Of a stretch of DNA of 6,081 bases, positions 1 through 5,715 are shown in pieces. Source of the stretch: JAHRVQ01 sp046290215 (lineage in GTDB: Bacteria; Pseudomonadota; Gammaproteobacteria; Pseudomonadales; Azotimanducaceae). Positions within the stretch are counted from its first letter, which is position 1; every line of letters starts with the position of its first letter. The notes below the pieces were generated by a model that saw only the letters and a program-made list of their open reading frames with translations, was not told the DNA's origin and ran no database searches. Location: positions 1-6,081 of the forward strand of contig JBKAGC010000222.1 in assembly GCA_046290215.1 (NCBI GenBank), written 5' to 3'. A program made the position numbers and the translations under genes.

Positions 1-2
1 AA

Positions 3-2048
3 TCTGCTGAAGAGCCCGTCGTTCTAAAGGTGCCCCGACCGGTGCCACCAAAACCTGTGGCCGAATACGCCGACCGCAAAATGGTGGAGGGGTTTCATCG
101 CCGTGAAGCTTACGCGTTGGCTGCCAAGCGAATGTTCTGGCCGGTGGTAGCCTCCGTTGCCACCACGCTGGCGGCGTTCCTGCCACTTATGTTCTGGCCC
201 GGCGTACCCGGCAAGTTTATGCGTTACCTGCCGGTTACAGTATTTACCGTTCTGGTGGGTAGTTTGCTGTTCGCACTGGTGTTTGGTCCGGCACTGGGTG
301 CGGTGTTTGGCAAGGCGGGAGAAGTGGACGACGAATCCAAGCGCACCTTAAAAGAACTGGAAGAGGGCGATCCTACCAAATTAAATACGATCACAGGTTC
401 TTATGCGCGGATGGTGCGTTGGACTTGTAAGCATGCCGGCATGGTAGTGATTGCCACCATCGTCGTGCTGATCGGCAGCTTTTACGGTTACGGTAAAGCC
501 GGGAATGGCGTGGTGTTTTTCTCCAATGCCGAGCCCATGTTTGCCCGGGTGACCGTTCGCGCCAGGGGCAATTTGTCAGCTGACGAGGCAAACCGCCTGG
601 TGAAAGAGGTTGAGCAAGAAATACTCCATGTGGAAGGCATTGCCGACATGAACACCTGGACGAAAACCCCGGGCGGTGCCTCCAGAGGCGGCGCAGACCG
701 GATTGGCAGTATGTTTCTTGAGCTTCGGCCAGAAAACGAGCGAGACATTACCGGCACGGAGATTTTTGAAGAGGTCCGGCGACGTACAGCAAGTTACGCT
801 GGGATCAGTGTAGAAATTGAAGAGATGGAGCAGGGGCCGCCGCAAGGCAAGGCCATTTCCATCCAGTTCGCGTCAGATCATAAAGAACTATTAGAGCCTG
901 CCATTGCTCGCGTGGTGGAGTACATGGAAACGTCTGAGGGTATTCGCGATATTGAAGATACTCGCTCTATTCCAGGGATTGAATGGCGCTTAAATGTGGA
1001 CCGCGCCCAGGCTGCGTTGTTTGGCGCTGATGTCACCCAGGTTGGTGTCGCCGTGCAACTTGTCACCAATGGCTTAAAAGTTGGTGAGTATCGCCCTGAT
1101 GGTGCCGACGATGCGGTGGATATTCGGGTCCGCTTTCCCGAGTCTGACCGGGGTATTGAGGCGCTGGACGACCTGCGAATCATGACCCGACAAGGATTGG
1201 TGCCCGTGAGCAACTTTGTGCAGCGGGAACCGAAACCCAGTGTGGATGCCATTCAGCGCATCGATGGTATTCCGGTGAAATTCATTCGCGCGGATGTGGC
1301 CCCCGGTGTGTTCGCTGACACCAAAGTAAAGGAGATATCTGCCTGGTTAGAGACGCAAAAGTTTGATCCGCGAGTGGAGATTACTTTCCGTGGCACCAAT
1401 GAAGAGCAAGAAGAATCTAATGCCTTTGTGGGCACCGCTTTCTCTTTGTCGCTGTTGTTAATGTTTGTGTTGTTGGTAACCCAGTTCAACAGCCTTTATC
1501 AGGCAACGCTGATTTTATTTGCTGTGGTGATGTCTACCGCGGGTGTGCTGATAGGCTTAATTGTCACGGGGAATCCGTTTAGCTCAATTCTGACCGGTAC
1601 AGGCATCGTGGCGCTAGCAGGGATTATCGTTAACAATAATATTGTTTTGATCGATACCTATAACCACGTGCGGCGCCAGCATCCGGAAGAGGATTATGTG
1701 ACATTGATTGTCCGCACTGGGGCCCAGCGCCTCCGGCCGGTAGTGCTGACCACAGTTACCACTATTTGCGGTTTGCTACCTCTGGCAATGAATTTCAGTA
1801 TTGATCTGGTGAATCGTGAAGTGGTCTATGGCGGTGCGCTGTCCCAGTTCTGGGTGCCATTGTCCCAGGCGATTGTCTGGGGCCTCGCGTTCGCATCGAT
1901 TCTGACGTTGATTGCAACGCCAGCGTTGTTAGCGTTGCCATATCGATTCAGACCGCTGCTGAACTGGCTAAAAGCAAAGTCAGCTGAAGTCTTGCCAGTT
2001 GCTGTGAGTGCCCGTTTGGGTACAGAGCGGCAGTCACATACTTCATGA
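3..2048 (+). CDS. RND-superfamily efflux permease, C-terminal two thirds (5' partial)
   Basis: Inner-membrane proton-driven exporter subunit of the RND (AcrB/MdtB-like) superfamily; the substrate cannot be told from sequence. The frame is open to the left edge and the first possible start is GTG at 30, but a full RND permease has over 1000 residues, so the N-terminal half (TM1-4, first porter loop) is missing. Counting from the GTG, recognisable sequence begins at AEYADRKM (11-18). TM5 and TM6 follow at about 35-57 and 66-93, TM7 at 136-153, a periplasmic porter/docking loop at about 155-465, TM8-10 at 466-545, TM11 from RLRP (567-570), and TM12 at 608-636. TM10 carries IVNNNIVLID (533-542), which puts Asn where AcrB has the proton-relay Lys940; I believe this is normal for this subfamily. 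The next gene overlaps the stop by 4 bases. The first ~18 codons (3-57) do not look like RND sequence. Family call is firm, substrate unknown. Confidence 0.93.
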   Translation, partial: SAEEPVVLKVPRPVPPKPVAEYADRKMVEGFHRREAYALAAKRMFWPVVASVATTLAAFLPLMFWPGVPGKFMRYLPVTVFTVLVGSLLFALVFGPALGAVFGKAGEVDDESKRTLKELEEGDPTKLNTITGSYARMVRWTCKHAGMVVIATIVVLIGSFYGYGKAGNGVVFFSNAEPMFARVTVRARGNLSADEANRLVKEVEQEILHVEGIADMNTWTKTPGGASRGGADRIGSMFLELRPENERDITGTEIFEEVRRRTASYAGISVEIEEMEQGPPQGKAISIQFASDHKELLEPAIARVVEYMETSEGIRDIEDTRSIPGIEWRLNVDRAQAALFGADVTQVGVAVQLVTNGLKVGEYRPDGADDAVDIRVRFPESDRGIEALDDLRIMTRQGLVPVSNFVQREPKPSVDAIQRIDGIPVKFIRADVAPGVFADTKVKEISAWLETQKFDPRVEITFRGTNEEQEESNAFVGTAFSLSLLLMFVLLVTQFNSLYQATLILFAVVMSTAGVLIGLIVTGNPFSSILTGTGIVALAGIIVNNNIVLIDTYNHVRRQHPEEDYVTLIVRTGAQRLRPVVLTTVTTICGLLPLAMNFSIDLVNREVVYGGALSQFWVPLSQAIVWGLAFASILTLIATPALLALPYRFRPLLNWLKAKSAEVLPVAVSARLGTERQSHTS

Positions 2049-2980
2049 TATTGAGATTTTTCTTAGCGGTACTTTTTCTCGGCCTGCTTGCGCTGGGAGG
2101 GGTTGCGTACGATCTGTTAAAGCCGGCCGCCAAACAAGCCGTTAACACCGATTTTTCCGGCGCAAATGAGCTCCGTTTTCTTGTGGTGGGGGATCAAGGA
2201 GTTGGTAACTTGCGTCAGTGGCAGGTTGCCGATGCCATGGAGGTGGCGGCAGAGACAAAGCCCGCCGACGCGGTATTCTTTTTGGGGGACAATTTCTACA
2301 GCCATGGCGTGGCCTCGCCAGAAGACCTGCAGTGGCGTTACAAGTTTGAAAACATCTATACCGGTGCCCTTAGCGCCACGCCGTTTTTCGTCACCCTTGG
2401 CAATCACGACTATTATGGCAATGCCATGGCGCAAATTAACTATGATCGTGAAGATCAAGGTTCAACGCGATGGCAAATGCCCGAGCGTGACTATGTCAGG
2501 ACTTTTGGCGGTGATCGCTGGCAAGCCCTGGTGCGGGTTGCTTTCATTGATACTGGCTTATATGTGAGAAATCCTGATGATGCAGCGAGAACGCTGGATC
2601 AACTCCTCAGCCAGGCGTCTCCGGCAACCTGGACCCTGGTGGTGACCCATACGCCTCTCACTTCTGGAAACGAGTTTGCCCATAAGCCAGGCGCTTTGGC
2701 TGCGTGGCAACCCGTACTGCAGAAGCACCGCGTGGATGCTATTTTGGCCGGTCATGATCACAACATGCAGCTTATTGACCGTGGCGGTTGGCCAACCTCA
2801 GTGATCGTCGGTGTTGGGGGTAAGTCTGGCCAGGCGCTGGAGGCTGATGAAGTCCCTGGGTTGATGTTTTTCGGCACGGAAACCGGATTTCTTGAGCTAG
2901 ATGTGACCCGCAGCACCCTGAATTTACGCTTTACAGATATTCATAACGAAACTCTGTTTGAGCACCAGATCCAACGCTAA
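2045..2980 (+). CDS. Purple-acid-phosphatase-type metallophosphoesterase, membrane-anchored
   Basis: Calcineurin-like phosphoesterase most like the small (ACP5-type) purple acid phosphatases, which hydrolyse phosphomonoesters with a dinuclear metal centre. The 311 residues include an N-terminal hydrophobic helix (about 3-22) with no clear cleavage site, so the enzyme is probably tethered facing the periplasm. All seven expected ligands are visible: Asp50 in VVGDQG, Asp82 and Tyr85 in LGDNFYSHG, Asn120 in LGNHDYYGN, His202 in VVTHTP, and His237 and His239 in AGHDHNMQ. Tyr85 is the residue that gives this family its purple colour. The ATG lies inside the stop of the permease gene (ATGA), and no strong Shine-Dalgarno sequence precedes it, so translation is probably coupled to the permease. 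The substrate is unknown. Export through the membrane and the operon partner are inferences; the fold and metal site are well supported. Confidence 0.93.
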   Translation: MILRFFLAVLFLGLLALGGVAYDLLKPAAKQAVNTDFSGANELRFLVVGDQGVGNLRQWQVADAMEVAAETKPADAVFFLGDNFYSHGVASPEDLQWRYKFENIYTGALSATPFFVTLGNHDYYGNAMAQINYDREDQGSTRWQMPERDYVRTFGGDRWQALVRVAFIDTGLYVRNPDDAARTLDQLLSQASPATWTLVVTHTPLTSGNEFAHKPGALAAWQPVLQKHRVDAILAGHDHNMQLIDRGGWPTSVIVGVGGKSGQALEADEVPGLMFFGTETGFLELDVTRSTLNLRFTDIHNETLFEHQIQR

Positions 2981-2990
2981 ATAGCCGGTT

Positions 2991-3006
2991 TGTGAGTTAC
3001 GTCACA
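2991..3006. promoter_or_regulatory. Crp/Vfr-like binding site
   Basis: The sequence TGTGAGTTACGTCACA is an exact TGTGA-N6-TCACA inverted repeat, the core half-sites of Crp (and Vfr in pseudomonads), followed by TTT as in the Crp consensus. It begins 11 bases after the phosphoesterase stop, and its centre is about 103 bases before the small ORF start at 3102, which is a plausible distance for an activator site. No strong sigma-70 boxes were found; TAGGAT at 3067-3072 is the best -10 candidate. Only genes on the + strand lie downstream, so the small ORF and perhaps the RidA cluster are the likely targets. Confidence 0.5.
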
Positions 3007-3101
3007 TTTTTGGCAATTTCTGAGACTGGTCAGCTTTTAATCAATGTCATTTTCCATTTCGCGCGCTAGGATGATCTTCCGTTGGTCATGGAAATGCCAT
3101 C

Positions 3102-3272
3102 ATGCAGCACGATTCAATAGATCACGAACAGCAGGCAGTAGCTGCCTCTTTCGAAGCTCACACGGGTTCCTCAGAACAAGCCCGCGAAGCTGAACTGCAT
3201 AAAGTGATTGCCGAGCTCGAAGTGGAAATGCGCCGGCTGGTGGACATCCTCCAGGATCAGTCCAGGCACTAG
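3102..3272 (+). CDS. Small hypothetical coiled-coil protein, 56 aa
   Basis: Short unrecognised ORF with an ATG start, TAG stop and a weak GGAA Shine-Dalgarno 8 bases upstream (3090-3093). The first 30 residues are polar and rich in Gln, Ala and Glu. The second half is a predicted amphipathic helix with hydrophobic residues at 32, 36, 39, 43, 46 and 50, an unbroken 4-3-4-3-4 heptad pattern that suggests a short coiled coil or oligomerisation helix. There is no signal peptide, membrane segment or cysteine. It stands alone between the phosphoesterase and the RidA gene and lies downstream of the Crp-like site. A longer ORF runs on the opposite strand (3303-3100), but its Pro/Arg/Leu-rich product looks like a shadow. 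The function is unknown, and whether it is translated is inferred from the start signals and helix pattern only. Confidence 0.6.
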   Translation: MQHDSIDHEQQAVAASFEAHTGSSEQAREAELHKVIAELEVEMRRLVDILQDQSRH

Positions 3273-3396
3273 AGGCTTTCCGGGTCTTCTCGACCTGCGG
3301 CAAGCACTGCGCTCTCAGGTGATTTACCTCCCCCCCTTTACCTTTGACTAGACGCCCCGCTAAGCTTCCAACTCATTACGACTTCTGGAGCGATCG
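3273..3396 (+). other. Intergenic spacer upstream of the RidA cluster
   Basis: This 124-base gap presumably carries the promoter of the RidA-HAD-membrane cluster. A TTGACT hexamer (3344-3349) matches the -35 consensus in five of six positions, but no good -10 lies 16-18 bases downstream. A run of seven C (3330-3336) sits between two TTTACC copies (3323-3328 and 3337-3342). An ACCTG/CAGGT pair (3293-3297, 3316-3320) could form a weak stem but has no following T-run, so it is not called a terminator. Confidence 0.35.
3386..3390 (+). promoter_or_regulatory. Ribosome binding site fixing the TTG start of the RidA gene
   Basis: TGGAG lies 6 bases before the TTG at 3397. There is no ATG or GTG in frame between the upstream stop (TAA at 3361) and the conserved part of the protein, so this site supports TTG as the real start. 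Confidence 0.65.
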
Positions 3397-3774
3397 TTGG
3401 ACATCGAATTCAAAAACCCACCGGAATTTAAGAAACTTGGCTTGCCCTTCTCCGAGGCAGTACGAGTTGGCGATCTGTTGTTTCTCTCTGGACAACTGGG
3501 CAACTCAGGTGGCCTTGGTCTTGTGGAAGGTGGTGTTGAAGCGGAAACGCGGCAAACCATGGAGAACATTAAAAGCACTCTCGAACGGCATGGCCTCGGG
3601 ATGGATCGCGTCGTTAAGTGCACGGTGTTTCTAGCAGATATGGCCGAGTGGCCAGCCGTTAACGACGTGTACAAAAGCTATTTTGGAGAAAATCCGCCTG
3701 CCCGCAGCGCGCTGGGTGCCAACGGTTTGGCTTTGGGTGCCAGGGTTGAGATTGAGTGTATTGCAGCTTACTAA
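3397..3774 (+). CDS. RidA family protein (YjgF/YER057c/UK114)
   Basis: Small cytosolic protein of the Rid family, whose best-known members deaminate reactive enamine/imine intermediates such as 2-aminoacrylate released by PLP enzymes. The 125 residues match the usual family length of about 120-130. Visible family marks are SGQLG (31-35), ETRQTMENI (50-58), KCTVFLADM (74-82), the PARSALG segment (101-107) with Arg103 at the position of the catalytic arginine of E. coli RidA, and ARVEIECIA (115-123) with Glu120. The early motif reads LPFSEAV (16-22), with Phe where canonical RidA has Tyr, so it may belong to a Rid subgroup with different substrate preference. The start is TTG with a good ribosome binding site. 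The stop is 15 bases before the HAD gene, suggesting co-transcription. The family is certain; the exact reaction is not known. Confidence 0.94.
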   Translation: MDIEFKNPPEFKKLGLPFSEAVRVGDLLFLSGQLGNSGGLGLVEGGVEAETRQTMENIKSTLERHGLGMDRVVKCTVFLADMAEWPAVNDVYKSYFGENPPARSALGANGLALGARVEIECIAAY

Positions 3775-3789
3775 GCAGCGGATGGTCGA

Positions 3790-4419
3790 TTGAAAACCCT
3801 GCTCTTTGATGTTTGCCATACCTTGTATCAGGCAAACACGACCTATGACTTTCTAGCTTTCTACTTTGCCGATGATGCAAGGTTTGCTGGGCTTATGAAA
3901 AAGCGGCGCTCGCTTTGGGCACGGTTGCTCGCCAGGTTAACGGGGCACGACCCATATCGGCAAAAAGCGATTGCCTATCTGCGGGGAGAACCTGAAGAGC
4001 AACTCCAGGCCAGGGCAAAAAGTTTCGTCAAGACACTAGTGCCAATCGGGCCGACCCAATCCATGCTTAGAGAAGCCCAGGCAAACGGGGATCGGGTAGT
4101 GCTTGTTTCTGCATCGTTAGATCTGGTGGTGTCTGAAGTGGCAGCCGAGCTTGGCGTCAATGAGTATCACGCTTCGAAGCTCGCCTTTGCAAACGGCGTG
4201 TGTCAGGGACATTTGCTGCTAGATCTGCTGGGTAACAAGACGAGCGTGGTAAACAGATCAAAAGGCGCTAACCCCGCTTTGATGGTTTCGGACAATTTTA
4301 GTGATGCGGGCTGCATCGACCTGGTTGACGAGTTTCATCCGGTGTACCGCAGGGGTGACGCAAAAGCGCAACGGTTTTGGCAAAGCAAACGGGTCGCATC
4401 AGCAATTTGTTATGAATAA
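3790..4419 (+). CDS. HAD-family phosphatase-like hydrolase (class IB type) with DxCxT motif
   Basis: Cytosolic haloacid-dehalogenase superfamily protein, 209 residues. Motif I is FDVCHTLY at 6-13: Asp7 is the expected nucleophile, but the general acid/base two residues later is Cys9 instead of Asp. A mostly helical stretch (about 18-95) fits a C1 cap. Motif II is VLVSAS (104-109, Ser107), the motif III lysine is probably Lys150 in LGNK, and motif IV is MVSDNFSD (165-172) with Asp168 and Asp172, as in phosphoserine-phosphatase-like (IB) enzymes. The start is TTG at 3790, the only start between the in-frame TAA at 3772 and motif I, with GGA 7 bases upstream. It lies 15 bases after the RidA gene and overlaps the membrane gene by 8 bases (4412-4419). 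The natural substrate is unknown; the DxCxT change could mean slow, altered or absent phosphatase activity. Confidence 0.87.
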   Translation: MKTLLFDVCHTLYQANTTYDFLAFYFADDARFAGLMKKRRSLWARLLARLTGHDPYRQKAIAYLRGEPEEQLQARAKSFVKTLVPIGPTQSMLREAQANGDRVVLVSASLDLVVSEVAAELGVNEYHASKLAFANGVCQGHLLLDLLGNKTSVVNRSKGANPALMVSDNFSDAGCIDLVDEFHPVYRRGDAKAQRFWQSKRVASAICYE

Positions 4420-4630
4420 CAGCTGGCAGTTTTTTGTTCCCTATGCTTATTTCCTCTCGACCCGGGTGATCACGCCGGCAGCGCGGCTGTCCTGGGTGCT
4501 AATTTACTTTGTGCCCCTGGGCTTGACGCATGCCGTGTTTACACCAGCCTGGTCTGGTGCGGCGCTACTCCAACTCTTGCTAGCGGCAACCGCGGTTTAT
4601 CCTGTACGAGCTGGGATATATCGAAAATGA
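4412..4630 (+). CDS. N-terminal fragment of the split membrane protein (72 aa as read)
   Basis: As the sequence stands, translation from ATG 4412 gives 72 residues with two hydrophobic helices (about 25-43 and 48-63) and then about nine out-of-frame residues after the break at 4601. The frame is open further upstream to 4301, but that part lies inside the HAD gene and reads as non-membrane shadow sequence, so 4412 is the better start. Alone it is unlikely to be functional. Confidence 0.5.
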   Translation: MNNSWQFFVPYAYFLSTRVITPAARLSWVLIYFVPLGLTHAVFTPAWSGAALLQLLLAATAVYPVRAGIYRK

Positions 4631-4664
4631 CACCTTAACCGTACAAAACGAAGTCTCGCCAACG

Positions 4665-5195
4665 TTGCGCTTGAGTGAATCTCAAACTGCCTATGTGACG
4701 GAAAATCTATCGAAGATTGTGACGTTTCGCCTTGGCATTAGTATGTCGTTAGTTCTATTTATGTCTGCAGCGGCGGGGATAAGTTGGTTTTTGGTGGGCC
4801 TGCTATTACTGGGCCTCACCTTTGCGATCTACAATCGTACCCGCGGTAAGTTTAATGCGTTGTTACACCCAGTCCTGGTGTCACTGCGTTTCTCACTACC
4901 AGTGTTGGTAGTGTTGCCGGATTTGGAAGTGCTCGTGTACTTGCTGTTGTTGTTCCCTTTGCTGAATTCATTAGAGCGAGCGGCTGAACCACGCTACGGC
5001 ATCACCTGGTTGCAGACTCTTTGGCTGACCAATCAGTCCTCCAGTCGGTGGCTGTACTACTTGCTGCTCATGCTCTTAACGGTGGCTTATTTGCCGCTGA
5101 TGGATCAGTCTCCAGCGCTGCTGGTACCAGTGTGTTATATGTTTATCTATCGATTAGCCACGGCCTATATTCGACCCCACAAGGTGGCATCTTGA
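4665..5195 (+). CDS. C-terminal fragment of the split membrane protein (176 aa from TTG)
   Basis: This is the larger part of the split membrane gene, with about six hydrophobic helices. The frame is open back to 4584, and the codons before TTG 4665 read YELGYIENDTLTVQNE, sensible protein sequence, which is why this looks like the continuation of the upstream fragment and not an independent gene. No clear ribosome binding site precedes the TTG; ATG 4743 is another possible internal start but would fall at the first helix of this part. Confidence 0.5.
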   Translation: MRLSESQTAYVTENLSKIVTFRLGISMSLVLFMSAAAGISWFLVGLLLLGLTFAIYNRTRGKFNALLHPVLVSLRFSLPVLVVLPDLEVLVYLLLLFPLLNSLERAAEPRYGITWLQTLWLTNQSSSRWLYYLLLMLLTVAYLPLMDQSPALLVPVCYMFIYRLATAYIRPHKVAS

Positions 5196-5261
5196 AGTTC
5201 ACACTACTGGTGCCAAACGCCGAAGTTTCCGGTGGTACTCGAGCTAACTTTCAGATCAGGG

Positions 5262-5648
5262 TTAGTCGTCAATTTCACCACGAAGCCAGGCCATAGCCTC
5301 ACTTTCATCGCGAAAGGGTTTCATATTATAGGCGGCGTTGTTTTGCTCAGCGAAGGTGGTGCTCATCCGTGACAAGCCGAACTTTAGAGCAGAAGGGGCG
5401 ATCAGGGCGACCTTGCCATTAGCGCGGTCTTTACCCTTGGTAGTGGCATATTTGGAGAATTCCCGGAGGCTGGCAGAAACATCGTCGTCTTCATCTGGAT
5501 AGCCGTTATGCATGTCCCACAGCACCTGGTGCGGCACGGTCTCCTGAGCGTAAATTTCATCAACCCCAGCGTAAAGATCCTCGAGGCTGATGGTTCCTTC
5601 AAGGATGATTTTCAAGAAATCCTTATCTCTTTCAAATCGAACGGGCAA
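5262..5648 (-). CDS. SpoIIAA/STAS-like small protein
   Basis: Cytosolic protein of 128 residues that resembles the SpoIIAA-like (STAS-fold) group. It has alternating strand and helix character: the strand FLKIILEG (11-18), the helix SLEDLYAGVDEIYAQ (21-35), the strand QVLWDMHN (41-48), an acidic loop (51-56), the strand GKVALIAPS (78-86), then KFGLSRMSTTFAEQ (89-102), and a closing PFRDESEAMAWLRG (111-124), a layout typical of this family. No signal peptide or membrane helix is present. True anti-sigma-factor antagonists have a phosphorylatable Ser/Thr in a set position; I cannot place one here with confidence. The start is TTG with AGGA 8 bases upstream. It follows the VOC gene on the same strand after 67 bases and converges with the membrane gene across 66 bases. 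The role is unknown. Confidence 0.8.
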   Translation of the reverse strand: MPVRFERDKDFLKIILEGTISLEDLYAGVDEIYAQETVPHQVLWDMHNGYPDEDDDVSASLREFSKYATTKGKDRANGKVALIAPSALKFGLSRMSTTFAEQNNAAYNMKPFRDESEAMAWLRGEIDD

Positions 5649-5656
5649 AACACTGA

Positions 5657-5660
5657 TCCT
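5657..5660 (-). promoter_or_regulatory. Ribosome binding site fixing the TTG start of the SpoIIAA-like gene
   Basis: AGGA on the minus strand lies 8 bases before the TTG at 5648-5646. The frame is open upstream to a TAA at 5693-5691 but contains no ATG or GTG, so TTG is the supported start. A TTGATA hexamer at 5697-5692 could be a -35 box, but no convincing -10 follows at the right distance. Confidence 0.6.
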
Positions 5661-5715
5661 GAGTAAAAAGTGGTTGGTTGAGATGTGCCTTTATCAAGGT
5701 CGTTTTACCGCTCGT

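Larger units (their letters stand above)
4412..5195 (+). pseudogene. Polytopic membrane protein gene split by a +1 frameshift
   Basis: An integral membrane protein of unknown function read in two frames. The first frame runs from ATG 4412 to TGA 4630. The second is open from 4584 to TAA 5195. Skipping one C of the CC at 4601-4602 joins them as AVY-LYELGYIENDTLT, giving a continuous 260-residue protein with about seven or eight hydrophobic helices (roughly 25-43, 48-66, 107-123, 124-140, 152-169, 171-186, 213-229, 233-250). The loop after helix 2 is polar (70-100), and NRTRGKFN (141-148) is a basic loop. Without the correction the first frame soon ends in PVRAGIYRK. The ATG overlaps the end of the HAD gene by 8 bases, so the two are probably coupled. 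The break could be a real mutation, a sequencing error, or less likely programmed shifting, since no classic slippery heptamer is present. I do not recognise the family. Confidence 0.7.

Noticed and set aside
488..845. Minus-strand ORFs of about 89 codons inside the RND gene
   Set aside because: They overlap strongly conserved RND coding sequence and encode no recognisable domain.
2117..2567. ORFs of 113 and 133 codons overlapping the phosphoesterase
   Set aside because: Both are out-of-frame shadows of a gene with all catalytic motifs intact.
3100..3303. Minus-strand ORF of 67 codons opposite the small coiled-coil ORF
   Set aside because: No start signal or recognisable domain; Pro/Arg/Leu-rich composition is typical of a shadow frame, and the sense ORF has the better helix pattern.
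3293..3320. ACCTG/CAGGT inverted repeat as a terminator of the small ORF
   Set aside because: Only five base pairs with an 18-base loop and no T-run after it.
3344..3379. TTGACT as the -35 box of a RidA-cluster promoter
   Set aside because: No acceptable -10 hexamer at 16-18 bases; CATTAC at 3374-3379 is too far (24 bases). Left as a remark in the spacer entry, not called as a promoter.
4595..4605. Programmed ribosomal frameshift in the membrane gene
   Set aside because: The required shift is +1 at TAT-C-CTG. No known slippery motif, internal Shine-Dalgarno or downstream structure was evident, so a simple indel is the more economical reading.
5196..5261. Bidirectional terminator between the convergent membrane and SpoIIAA-like genes
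   Set aside because: Only a very weak CCG/CGG pairing is visible and there is no T-tract on either strand.
5021..5296. 91-codon plus-strand ORF overlapping the end of the membrane gene and the end of the SpoIIAA-like gene
   Set aside because: It overlaps two better supported genes, and its product has no family features.
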